DNA of 64,000 nt from NCBI GenBank assembly GCA_958299035.1, contig CATQJL010000001.1, positions 27,321,521 to 27,385,520 of the forward strand, given 5' to 3'. Position numbers and translations under genes: made by a program. Shown in pieces: positions 34,225 through 44,212 of this stretch. A model generated the notes under the pieces. It was given only the letters and a program-made list of their open reading frames with translations, had not been told where the DNA came from and ran no database searches. The DNA is from Cylicocyclus nassatus. Its lineage: Eukaryota > Nematoda > Chromadorea > Rhabditida > Strongylidae. Position 1 is the first letter of the stretch, and the number at the start of each line of letters is the position of its first letter.

Positions 34225-36199
34225 ATTCGGCTATCCGGGCACCAAAATTTTTTGTGGTAGAGTTTGCTCAAACTTCGTGTATAAGGGTTATATTAAGGGC
34301 CGGGCCTATTTCAAGCGATTTCAATCGCGACGCGATTTGGCAATATTCCAGGTGTTCATAACTCATTGTAAGCACATTATAAATGTATAGAAGATAAGGC
34401 ATTTCATCAGTTTACGTAAGTTATACGCACTATGCATGTACAGTTTGCTAAGTTGGATTCGAAGACTTCTGGCGAATTGCCAAATCGCATTGGGACTGAA
34501 ATCGCGTGAAGTATGCCCGGCCCTTTACATGCTGATACAGATATCACACTTTCTCCGCAGAACGTCTTCCCGTGTGGTTACGATAGGTGTATGGCAGGAA
34601 GTCAAAATCATGAATTCGGCTGGAGTTCGGTCCATATGGCTTATTCGACATGCTAATTACGAATATCATCTCTCTCTGCATATTGGGACCTTTTCAGAGA
34701 GTTGTGGTGGTTAACAAGTATATCGCTTATGAATATGATGCTTGCTCGCTGTCATAACGCAATAGTGAAGTTATGGTGAGTTGCAGGGTTTCAATGGACA
34801 TTTTTTCGCTTTCGGGCCAATTTAGATCCCAGATATTCAAGAGACGGGGAAACGGTCGTTTTGCATGGCGATCTCCAGCGCCATCCTGATAACCTGTCCC
34901 AACGCGTAACGCACGCGGCAAATCTCTCTCCCCTGTTTTTGCTTGAGCAAAAGCCGCCGAAAGGTGTCTCGCGCGCGGCAGTGGTCCTATAAGGAAACTG
35001 ATAACCTGTCTTAATGTGTAACGGCGGCAAATCTCCCTCCCCTGTTTTTGCTTAGGCAAAAGCCGCCGAAGGGTGTATCGCGCGCGGCAGTGGTCCTATA
35101 AGGAAACTGATAACCTGTTCCAATGTGTAACGCACGCGGCAAATCTCCCTCCCCTGTTTTTGCTTAGGCAAAAGCCGCCGAAGGGTGTATCGCGCGCGGC
35201 AGTGGTCCTATAAGGAAACTGATAACCTGTCCCAATGTGTAACGCACGCGGCAAATCTCCCTCCCCTGTTTTTGCTTAGGCAAAAGCCGCCGAAGGGTGT
35301 ATCGCGCGCGGCAGTGGTCCTATAAGGAAGCTGATAACCTGTCTTAATGTGTAACGCGCGCGGCAAATCTCCCTCCCCTGTTTTTGCTCAAGCAAAAGCC
35401 GCCGAAGGGTGTCTCGCGCGCGGCAGTGGTCCTATAAGGAAACTGATAACCTGTTCCAATGTGTAACGCACGCGGCAAATCTCCCTCCCCTGTTTTTGCT
35501 TAGGCAAAAGCCGCCGAAGGGTGTATCGCGCGCGGCAGTGGTCCTATAAGGAAGCTGATAACGTGTCTTAATGTGTAACGCGCGCGGCAAATCTCCCTCC
35601 CCTGTTTTTGCTTAAGCAAAAGCCGCCGAAGGGTGTCTCGCGCGCGGCAGTGGTCCTATAAGGGAAAGCACTACGGTCGTGGGAAACTTTTATACCACAC
35701 AAATTGCCTTTGTCGTGGGGATTGAGCACAATATTCTTGAAACAGCACTTTAGGTAATTTTCTGCCAAGGTTTCAGGCAGGTTCATGATTTTTACCCGCT
35801 GCCATGTACCTACCGTAACTCTGCGAAAAGGTTTAACGCAACGAGAGTGTTTTAGACGTGGTCAGAAGGTCGAATCTCTCTAGACCGAGTTTCAGCCAAA
35901 ACTGAGATTTCGCCCCTCTGCAGTATACCTACCATAACTCAGTGAAATCGCCTCAAAATGCCGAAGGAAAATGATATTCGTAATCAGCATGTCAATTAGC
36001 CCCTCCCCCCCCCCCTCAAAGTTTCAGCGAAATCCATAGTTTTAGCTTCTTATGTGTACCCAACGTAAACCCAGAAAATGGCGCTATATCGCGCGAAATG
36101 ACTACAATATTCGTTATCAGCGGCTTTAATAATCCCCATGTACCGACTTTGAGCAAGATCCATCACAAAAACATGTTGGGGCCGGATAGCCGAATAGCG
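34225..36199. mobile_element. family I foldback element containing a satellite array
   Basis: TATTCGGCTATCCGG at the left pairs with CCGGATAGCCGAATA at the right. Inside are TACGGTA-class motifs: GGTTACGATAGGTGTATGGC on the left, and CTACCGTAACTCTGCG and AACGTAAACCCAG on the right. Phrases like AGTTTCAGCGAAATCCATAG are also present, as in the 15331-16166 copy. The centre is replaced by seven 112-bp repeats. No coding capacity. Confidence 0.7.
34891..35665. repeat. 112-bp satellite, seven tandem monomers
   Basis: Monomers start at 34891, 35003, 35112, 35224, 35336, 35448 and 35560 (spacing 112, with one of 109). Each holds AACCTGTCY...GTAACGC, CGCGGCAAATCTCCCTCCCC, a hairpin TTTTGCTTARGCAAAA, GCCGCCGAAGGGTGT and CGCGCGGCAGTGGTCC. 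Monomers 4-5 and 6-7 alternate two variants (GTGTATCG/AAGCT then GTGTCTCG), a hint of dimeric higher order. The monomer corresponds to the centre of the family I foldback. Confidence 0.92.
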
Positions 36200-36299
36200 T
36201 CATCAGTTTTCAGAATTATCCTTACTTTTACCGGTTTTATTGCTTTTTTGCCAAGTTTGAGCTACGGGGCTGGGGGTTGTTGAGGGAGTAGGTGGGCAT

Positions 36300-36799
36300 N
36301 NNNNNNNNNNNNNNNNNNNNNNNNNNNNNNNNNNNNNNNNNNNNNNNNNNNNNNNNNNNNNNNNNNNNNNNNNNNNNNNNNNNNNNNNNNNNNNNNNNNN
36401 NNNNNNNNNNNNNNNNNNNNNNNNNNNNNNNNNNNNNNNNNNNNNNNNNNNNNNNNNNNNNNNNNNNNNNNNNNNNNNNNNNNNNNNNNNNNNNNNNNNN
36501 NNNNNNNNNNNNNNNNNNNNNNNNNNNNNNNNNNNNNNNNNNNNNNNNNNNNNNNNNNNNNNNNNNNNNNNNNNNNNNNNNNNNNNNNNNNNNNNNNNNN
36601 NNNNNNNNNNNNNNNNNNNNNNNNNNNNNNNNNNNNNNNNNNNNNNNNNNNNNNNNNNNNNNNNNNNNNNNNNNNNNNNNNNNNNNNNNNNNNNNNNNNN
36701 NNNNNNNNNNNNNNNNNNNNNNNNNNNNNNNNNNNNNNNNNNNNNNNNNNNNNNNNNNNNNNNNNNNNNNNNNNNNNNNNNNNNNNNNNNNNNNNNNNN
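36300..36799. other. assembly gap of exactly 500 N
   Basis: Five hundred N bases. The round number suggests a placeholder gap. Open frames drawn through it are meaningless. Confidence 0.99.
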
Positions 36800-36824
36800 A
36801 AGCAGTGGTATCAACGCAGAGTAC
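36800..36824 (+). other. SMART cDNA/whole-genome amplification adapter left in the assembly
   Basis: The 25 nt directly after the gap begin AAGCAGTGGTATCAACGCAG and end AGTAC. This is the sequence I know as the SMART amplification primer, so it is artificial and not from the organism. Genuine sequence resumes at about 36825. Confidence 0.95.
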
Positions 36825-37398
36825 TTTCGCACTGAGTGCCGAGATAAAAATGGAAAACTAAGACCATGTAAAGTTTGACCATTTTAAGTTAGGTCACCAA
36901 AAATCTGGAATGCTGCAGAAAAATCTGAAATCGTCAGTACATATGTTTTTTGGCCTACTCTTTGCAATTATGAAGAGTTTGCGCTGTTTGGACGTTTCTG
37001 CGAGAAGTTATGATTTTCACGAAAATTGCCAAATTAATTAATTTTGGCGTTATCCATAGTAAACTCGATATTCATAACTTCTCACAGAGATGTCCAAACA
37101 ACACAAACTTTTCACAGATGCAAAGGGTAGGCCAGAAAACATATGTACTGACGATTTCAGATTTTTCTGCAGCATTCCAGATTTTTGGTGACCTAACTTA
37201 AAATGGTCAAAGTTTACATGGTCTTAGTTTTCCATTTTTATCTCGGCACTCAGTGTGAAACAGAAGCTCCGCAAAACAGGGCTTGAAAGCGGAAGATCTA
37301 TTCTTTCTAATAAAATTACGAGCAAGCAAATCCGTTGAAATCTGGCGAAGTTACGAATTTTTGAAAATGGAGGGACAGAACTTTCGGTTCAACCTAAT
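36825..37398. mobile_element. right part of a mariner-like foldback cut by the gap
   Basis: Inverted arms (36825-36945 with 37136-37256) share ACTGAGTGCCGAGATAAAAA, AAGTTAGGTCACCAAAAATC and GCTGCAGAAAAATCTGAAAT. The element closes with GGGACAGAACTTTCGGTTCAACCTAA at 37373-37398 (split here as GGGACAGAACTTTC and GGTTCAACCTAA), a mariner end. The matching left end is lost in the gap or is the unpaired end at 26984. Confidence 0.6.
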
Positions 37399-37405
37399 AT
37401 ATATC

Positions 37406-39731
37406 TCAGGTATTTTTACGTAATTCTAAAAGTAATTTAATTTGTTGTTCTTTTAGTAGATTATATTTATAAAGTATGAATTCATTTCTTTTCAAACATT
37501 TGAATATACTAGATATAATTGTAGTAATATCATATCCGTTTTTAATGGATGTATTTTGAGATGTAATATTCGGACTAGAAAGTCTTCAAAGAGTGAACAT
37601 GTACGTGCTATTCTCAATGTTTCCGTGTATATTATCGCTCTTTTGATATTGTTAGATAAGGAAGAAGTAGAATGAATGAACCTTTGACTGGAAAATTGAA
37701 AGCATCAGTTTTGTTGTATAATTTAGTTGTTAATTTATCTTTATATGAGATAATGGTTAGGTCTAAATAGTTGCATGTGCATTCGTTGTCGTTTGTTGTT
37801 TCAATTTGAAGTTTATAATCATAAATTTCTTTAATCCATTTTTGTACTATATCATTATCTGTATTGTGTACTACTAATAAATCATCCATATATCTATAAG
37901 GAATCATATTTTGTTTATATTTTAGTCTTTGTATTGAATATTTATATTCATACCATGATAAAGTGAGATCTGCTAAAATAGGACTAAAGTTACCTCCTTG
38001 AGGTACTCCAGTTTTTTGTTTAAGAATGTATATACCAAATTTACAAAAGCTGTTGTTTATAATGTAGTCGATTAAATAAATTAGGTCAGTTATTGTGTAA
38101 TATTTTGTATATGGTTTTATATTTGTTATATCATTTGTGTAATAGATTTTGTTGTTTTTACTTATTATGTAGTTCTTATCAGCATTTTTGAAACATAATT
38201 TCAAAAGTTCTTTCATATTAGTCTTTATAATGTTATGTGGAAGGCTGGTGAACATGTTTGTAAAATCAGCAGAGTATAGTTTTTTATTTTTCATATCAAT
38301 GTTTGTAATAATGTTACTTATATTTATATTGTCTATAGACCAGTATCCAATAAAGTTGTGATTTCTATTTTTTATAGATTGAACATATTTTTTGAAATGG
38401 CTTCTGATAAATTTAAAAATAGTATTCAATTCAATTGCTAAGGGTTTAATACTGCTGTGTGTTGCTCCTGTTATGAATCCAAATTTTACTGGAGACTTAT
38501 GTAATTTGGGTAAGCAATATATGAGTGGTATGTTATTAACTTCTTGCGTAGAAAGTTTATTGTTTATACAAAAAATTTTGTGTCTGTTAATGATATTATT
38601 GGGTTCTTCATTTTCGTATAAGTCATATGTTTCATTAGAGTCAAATTCGAATTTTTGTAAGTGTTGTGAATATTTGATGCCAAGTTCTTTCATAATCATG
38701 TTTATATATAATTTTATACATATAATGCCATAATTGTTGTTTGCTTTATCTAGTGGACATATGATAAAATTATTTTTGAGATTTTTGAGATAACTACAAT
38801 TGAAATTATAAGGTATAGCAACTTTTAATTTTTCTCTATATAGTAAAGGTTTCAGTTTATGAAAAAATGTTTTCTTTAGGTAACTTTTTATGTTTAAGTT
38901 TTTTTCATAGTTAAATTTGAAATTTGTTATGTAGGTATCCATTATTATTTGAACCACATTGGGTATCCAATTTACGATTTCTTTTTTGTTAATTTCTTTC
39001 TGTATTCTATATTTTGTGCCTTTTTCCATAATGGATCTCAAGTATTTATCTTGAATAATATTTAAGTCTCCAGTAACTATGTGTTCATGTTGTTTGTCTA
39101 TGTAGTTCTTCATAGAAGGTTCACTACATTTACAATTTCTAGAGAGGATTTGTAATATTTGTTTATTATTTGGTTTGTTCAAAATACTATTATAATTAAA
39201 AATTTTTTGAGATATTGGTGGTTCATATGTGTATATTAATCTGCAGGGTATGTAATTATTACAATTGTTTTTCAATATATTAGTAATGAAATTGTTATTT
39301 ATGATTTTGTTCAAGTTTACTTGGTCTAATATGTTATGTATATAGTTAATTTTGATGTTAAAGCATTTCTTGACTTCTTTCTTTGTATTGTTGTTGCTTT
39401 GAAATTTACACAAAATACTTAGTATACGGTTATCTGTATTTATTTGTTTGAGAAATTCTGGATTAAAGCAAGCTCTTATAATTTGTTTGATGAAGTTTAA
39501 CTTCAAAGAACAAATATAATTAAAGATTTTGGTATGTGATTTGGTTATATTTATTTTGTGTAAAAATGTTTCGATTGTTTCATGATTTTTATTTTTATGT
39601 CGATATTTACTACGTATTCTATCTTTTATGATACTTAAACTGTAATATGGATGATTATTGTTACGAATAAGAGGATTTGTTATTTCTGATATATTTCCAT
39701 ACCCTTTGATACTATCATTAAATCCAAAAGG
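37406..39731 (-). pseudogene. Penelope-like reverse transcriptase (frameshifted)
   Basis: The uninterrupted core spans 39506-37632 (624 codons counted from a Met that is not the real start). The frame is also open upstream to the break at about 39731. Landmarks by residue in that core: CxC at 125-127 (NCKCSEP), IVTGDLNII near 143-151, CPLDK at 250-254, PKLHK at 333-337 with the GATHSSIKPLA stretch, motif A DFTNMF at 414-419, motif B GVPQGGNFSPILAD from 500, and catalytic YMDD at 539-542. A thumb-like region (RIARTCSLFEDF) continues in another register after a frameshift near 37675. A further break near 37500 precedes the final codons, with TGA at 37406. Catalytic residues are intact. The enzyme would prime reverse transcription at nicked chromosomal DNA. 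Penelope RTs are the closest relatives of telomerase. Confidence 0.88.
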
Positions 39732-40105
39732 ATGAGCTTATTTAGTAGTTTTATCCAAAATAATTCTTTATAAATAAGAGTATTTTTATCTTCGTTAACT
39801 ATGTTGTCTAAAATGTTTATTTGTATGTGGTAAATATGTTCTTTAATTCTGTTTTTAAGTTGTCTAGTAGTTATACCGACATATTGTTTTTTACATTCTT
39901 CGCAGGTAATGCAATAAACCACGTTTTTACTTGTACATGCTAATTCTTTGTTGCAAAAAGTAAATATTTTTAAGCCTATTGAACCGCTAATAATGTGTGG
40001 TTGATTATTTATATATTTACATATACAAAATTTAGAAGAACATGTTGTTGTAATATTATTATTAATTCTTTGTTGTAAGTTTGCAATTAGTTTGCATTTT
40101 GTCAA
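39680..40105 (-). pseudogene. GIY-YIG endonuclease domain of the Penelope-like element
   Basis: The open frame of 141 codons starts at a TTG and continues from truncated upstream sequence (LFNKALTK). Key residues: the GIY-like VVY at 62-64, YVG at 75-77, Cys at 65, 68 and 71 within VVYCITCEECKKQYVG, Arg at 81 and 86, His at 90 and 93, and a likely metal-binding Glu at 114 (KELFWI). The Cys and His residues fit the CCHH zinc-binding feature of Penelope nucleases. One missing base near 39730 shifts the frame. After that point the other register continues without stops into the RT, so the two domains were once a single protein. Confidence 0.85.
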
Positions 40106-40129
40106 CGCTTTGTTGAAAAGTTATGCAGG

Positions 40130-40473
40130 GTATATGCAGTTTTTCGACTTTCTTAAAAATGTGATTATAGGGTTTACAAAGCTTCGATATCCTGTACAAT
40201 GTTAAGTGTTGAAATCAAAATGCTTAAAAGCACTATTACTCAACTTTTCCGTATTTTTTGTGAATTTTCAAAACGGCCGTTTTTTCACAATGGCGTTATG
40301 GAAGTTACGTTGCTACCTTATCCCTAAAGTATTGAAGTTCGGCCGGTGATTTGCTCTATATTGTAAATCTAAAATGAAGGAACTCTGCAAAATGATACCT
40401 AAAGGTAGGCGAAAGAATCGGGAAAAGAGATATTAACGATTAAACAGTAAGTAGATACTTTTGGGACACCCTG
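40130..40473. mobile_element. right half of a family A foldback
   Basis: GAGATATTAACGATTAAACA and ACTTTTGGGACACCCTG are followed by TA (40474-40475). The inner landmarks AAATGAAGGAACTCTGCAAA and AATGGCGTTATGGAAG belong to the same arm. The left half is missing where the Penelope-like element begins. Confidence 0.6.
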
Positions 40474-40800
40474 TATTTTGCTCAAGTGCTGACGCTTCAC
40501 ACTTTAACATCAATCAGCTTTCATAATCAAACTGCTCATTTCTTTGTAGCTCTATTCTTTGAAATAAGCATATGCACTTCAGCAAATCGATTTTACTTAC
40601 AAAAAACCTTGAAACAAGCTTTATTACCTCTATGAAATGCAATACTAACAGACAAGAATAGGAAAAGTTTACATCTTATATGTAAAGCTGAATGTCTGTT
40701 TGTATATCTCATCTGTTTGTTTGTCTGTTTGTCCGTCTGTACGTATGTTCCAAATAGAAAATTCCATTTCTGAACCCATCCAGACCACAATTTGCACATA

Positions 40801-41478
40801 CAAGGTGTCCCAAAAGTAAGTACACACTTTTCAATCGTCAATATCTCTCTTGCCAATGTGTCTTTTTTGCTTGTTTAATACATTTCTGTAGAGGAGGCTT
40901 CAGCTTAGATCTACGGTATTGAGCGAATCACCGATCTCTATTCTTTACTGTACAGTTACTGTGAAAACTTCGACAAGGATTTTAGGCCATTGGAAGTCAT
41001 ATTCTGTTTCGGAACAAGACCAAACAAGCCAAAAACTCTTGTACTATGGTAATGGAAGCTGCCGATTTAGATTATGAAGTTTCCACTTTACTGTGATGCT
41101 TCTTTCCAAAGTTATCCCAGGTGAACCGTCATAACCGAATTCCCAGTTTTTGGCAGAAATGTGATTACACCGTCAAAAAAGCGAAAACACTCATAAAAGA
41201 TTGTGTAGTGGAATGAGTGTGCGCGATAACCCTCGTACACAATTTTTCAGATGTTTTTTGAAAAAAATCTTGTCAGATGGCAAATTTCACAATGGTTCCA
41301 CATGCTGGAAGTTCTTACCTTAATCCTACAGTAACGAAGAGCAATCGATGATTCGCTTGATACTGTAATACTAAGTTGAAGCCCTTTCTACAGAGTGGCA
41401 CTTAGATGGCGGAAAAGGACACAACTGAAGAGAGATATTAACGATTGAAAAGTGTGTACTTACTTTTGGGACACCCTG
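40801..41478. mobile_element. family A Tc1-like foldback nested in the Helitron
   Basis: CAAGGTGTCCCAAAAGTAAG and CTTACTTTTGGGACACCCTG are flanked by TA on each side. Arms share TACACACTTTTCAATCGT, CAATATCTCTCTTGCC and their partners. Length 678 bp, close to copy 2 (677 bp). Confidence 0.8.
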
Positions 41479-41534
41479 TATACACTTCGGGCAGGGCCGG
41501 GTGTAGTAGGCTACTTTTTGTTATCGATCGATAC

Positions 41535-41877
41535 CAGTGGCGTACCCAGAATTTCGGCTCGGGGGGGGGGGCGACAAAAATTTTTTTCGACGAAGGTGCG
41601 TGACGTCAGCCACGCACTCCGAAAAAATTTTTGGTATGCTTTCTGAAATTTTCGGGGGCTCAGGACCCGAAAGGGGGCGTGGCGTCAGCCACGCCCCTGA
41701 AAATTTTTTTATAAGGCTAAATTGAATTTTTAAAAATTTTCAAAAATTATTTTAATTACTTACAAGTATAAATAAGTCTTTTACACATTTTTATAACTCA
41801 TGTAAGTACCTTTCAAAAATTTCGTGACCCATTCTCGGGGGGGGGGGCGCGAGCCCCCCCCCCTCGGTACGCCACTG
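41535..41877. mobile_element. hAT-type MITE with perfect 8-bp target duplication
   Basis: The ends CAGTGGCGTACCCAGAATTT and GGTACGCCACTG are flanked by ATCGATAC on both sides (41527-41534 and 41878-41885). The 8-bp duplication and CAGTGGCG ends are classic for hAT. The interior has G/C homopolymers and paired CACGTC-type stretches. It is non-coding. A relic of the same family is near 49130. Confidence 0.92.
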
Positions 41878-42204
41878 ATCGATACCTATTTTATAGATTT
41901 TTTGCAGAGTTTGAGCTACGGGGTTAGGAGGAAGTAATCGAGCATGCTGATCACAAATACAATGTTACTTTTTGGAATTATCCATTAATTTTAGAGATTT
42001 TATAGATTTTTGCAAAGTTTGAGGCACGGGGCTGGGAGTTGGCACAGGGGAGGGCGGATAAGTGAGCATGCTGATTAACTCAGCGGGAATAGGGAATTGG
42101 CATGTAGAAATGGACACAGGGAAAGGTTGTACAGGGATAAGGATGGACCCTTTATCACAGTGTTTTGAGAGGGCCGGGCGGAGCCGGGTAAGCCAGCTAG
42201 TATT

Positions 42205-43600
42205 TTATACAACACATTTGAGGCAACCTAGGGGCCAAAAGGGTGAAGTTAGGGGCCTTATTTCGTCTGGCATAGTCATTTTCAAAGGAAATTGCGAATC
42301 TTGACAAAAGTGATAGAACTGTTTGGACTACAATGCAATATGTAATTTTTGCAAGACTCAAATCTCAAATTTTCAATGGTTTAAAGAGCACTCAAGGATA
42401 ATACAGTACAAGGCATGTAATTCTTGCAAAACTCAAATCTAAAATTTTTTTGAAAGTGGTTTAAAGAGTGTTAAAGGACAAAGTTAGCAGAGACGCTATC
42501 TCAGTCGATCTGTTTTCCCCTAAAATAGTAAGTCGTCTCAAAAGTTTTTCGATTTTGATAGATTTTGACTTTCCTGCACAGTCATATATCTCCTAATGCT
42601 AAATAGATTACAGGGGACCAAATAAAGCAAAGCAATCTCTATAAGATGTAAGTAAGTGAGTGACTGTAAGTGTTTGCTTCAGCTATAGTACCTCAAGTTA
42701 GATTCGTATCTTCTCGCTGAGCGCCACTGCTATTTGGTTTATCTCCCTTGTAAGAAGCAACAGCGAGTGTGGGGAAAGGAAAGTGAATTCTTGAAAGTGG
42801 TCCAGGCTTTTGTAACTTTTGAGAAGGTTTTTGCCCGTAGACCAAAAGCAGTCGACCAATACAATTTTTTATGTTTTTTCAAATTGGAAACTTTACCTAA
42901 CTTTATTTAAAAAAATAAAGCCAGCACTACGAGTCTGCAATTGCACACTTGAAATAGGCATTGAAAAGTGGACCCACCTTCCTTTTTCAGAATTTTCTTT
43001 GAAAAGAGAAAGTGAGTATCTTCCACCGTGTATATTGCGATAACTATGACTTTTACAATGTTTATATTTCGATATCTATAACTTCCACACATTCCTTGAG
43101 CTTTTTTTGTTGAATTCTCCTCACAAATCTATGATTTCTTCAAAATAAATGGACTATTTCATGTGCATGTGTATACTCTTTGTGTATACTCTGTATACTC
43201 TTCTACTCTTTTCAAACTGTTCAAAAGCTGGTATGACGCCAAGCTTTTACTCAGAGTCTTGTGCGCTGTCGACTGCCAAAATTTGTTCTGGGTTTTTAGC
43301 TATCATAATTTACAGTATAGAGATGTCCTTCAATTCATTCAGACAATAAATGAATACCGGTTTTTGCATGAGTTTGACTTGGGTTCGAATATCACTGCGA
43401 ATTAGGCTGAAAATCCTTGACCAAACAAAGCCGCCGGGTGCTCGCAATTTTTATTCCAAACGCAAAATTCCCATTAGAGCCGCTAGCCGTGGGAGGGAGA
43501 AGGGGGGAGGGGGCAGAGGCTGGATTTTCGTATGTGATCACGCGCGGCAAATAACACAGGGATCGCGCGTTCGAAAATGAGAAATTGAATATTTATTATT
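42205..43600. other. no supported gene; one 76-bp tandem duplication
   Basis: ATGTAATTTTTGCAAGACTC (42340) and ATGTAATTCTTGCAAAACTC (42416) open two diverged copies of about 65 bp, ending in TTTAAAGAGCACTCAAGGA-type sequence. Otherwise only short frames. Confidence 0.4.
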
Positions 43601-43788
43601 TGCATGGAGCAGATGGCGATATTCGGCCATTGTTATGGAATCGCCTACCACAGAGGTGTGTGGTTCCGGATTTGGAATAGTTTTTCGTTTACAGTGCGCG
43701 GGTGAAATCAAACGGAAGCAGGTACTGGCCGCATTTAAAATGACATAGTAAATGCTCACGGAATTTCGGTGGGGATGGGGAGGAACCT

Positions 43789-44212
43789 GATCAAGAAATG
43801 TCAGTTTTTGAAAAGTTGTAGAATTCCGACGTAATAAAACAGTACAACGAAGTCGCGATTTGTGTGGTTCGCTCGATCTTCTAACTGTTGATGTTTGAGT
43901 GAAGTTTTGCACAGTAATAAAAATATGGAGGCGGTAGAGTGGATTACTGCCAAGAAAAGCGACTATAAGCAGCGGAAAAGGTTCTATCTCCAGGAATTTA
44001 AAGGAATCTAATCAGAAAATGTCGTTTTTGAAAAGTATAGAATTTACGATGTAATTACCAACAGTAAACGAAGCATCTGTATGGTTCGCTGGATCTTCCA
44101 AATGGCGATGTTTCGCACAGTAATGAAGTCTTGAGGACGTGATAGAGGGGAACAGTGTTAAGAAAAGCCCCTATAACCAGTGAGTAAGGTTCTATCTTCA
44201 GGGTTCTATGGG
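43789..44212. repeat. tandem duplication, about 225-bp unit
   Basis: Two diverged copies share GAAATGTCAGTTTTTGAAAA / GAAAATGTCGTTTTTGAAAA, GGTTCGCTCGATCTTC / GGTTCGCTGGATCTTC, TTTTGCACAGTAAT / TTTCGCACAGTAAT, GCCAAGAAAAGC / GTTAAGAAAAGC and AGGTTCTATCT. A partial earlier unit (GAGCAGATGGCGATATTC) lies near 43606. No function can be read. Confidence 0.65.

Larger units (their letters stand above)
33707..36299 (+). mobile_element. family B Helitron-like copy interrupted by a family I element, running into the gap
   Basis: Begins TCTTATATATAAAGCTGAAT, followed by (GTCT)n and the TATCGATTTTATCGATTTTT block. Three repeats of GGGGCTGGGAGTTTGCACAG follow. At about 34225 it is split by a family I element. 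Helitron sequence resumes at about 36203 (TTTTCAGAATTATCC, GAGCTACGGGGCTGGG) and enters the N gap. The 3' CTAG end is not visible. Confidence 0.65.
37401..40120 (-). mobile_element. Penelope-like retroelement, N-terminal GIY-YIG type (Naiad-like)
   Basis: Read on the minus strand, the order is GIY-YIG nuclease (40105 to about 39731), then a CxC linker, then reverse transcriptase (to about 37406). Canonical Penelope elements carry the nuclease after the RT. The permuted order plus a CxC motif defines the Naiad/Chlamys group. The copy is 5'-truncated (an in-frame stop lies just above 40117) and carries at least three frameshifts, so it is dead but recent-looking. Base composition is strikingly AT-rich compared with both flanks. 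The 3' end stops a few bases after the last coding codon, against a TATATATAT tract and a mariner end. The 5' side abuts half of a family A foldback. Confidence 0.85.
40674..42200 (+). mobile_element. family B Helitron-like copy carrying two nested transposons
   Basis: The ends fit Helitron rules exactly: A before TCTTATATGTAAAGCTGAAT and GGGTAAGCCAGCTAG before T. A family A foldback (40801-41478) and a hAT-type MITE (41535-41877) interrupt it. Without them the copy is about 500 bp. At the family A break the host phrase is TTTGCACATA / TACACTTCGG. At the hAT break it is the CGATCGATAC block. Confidence 0.75.

Noticed and set aside
34891..35665. CRISPR-like or gene-array interpretation of the tandem repeats
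   Set aside because: Units are contiguous 112-bp monomers with no unique spacers. This is a eukaryotic satellite.
36203..36861. Long open frames across the N gap
   Set aside because: Translated from N characters and therefore meaningless.
38392..38733. Plus-strand 113-residue frame inside the Penelope-like element
   Set aside because: Antisense of the reverse transcriptase core.
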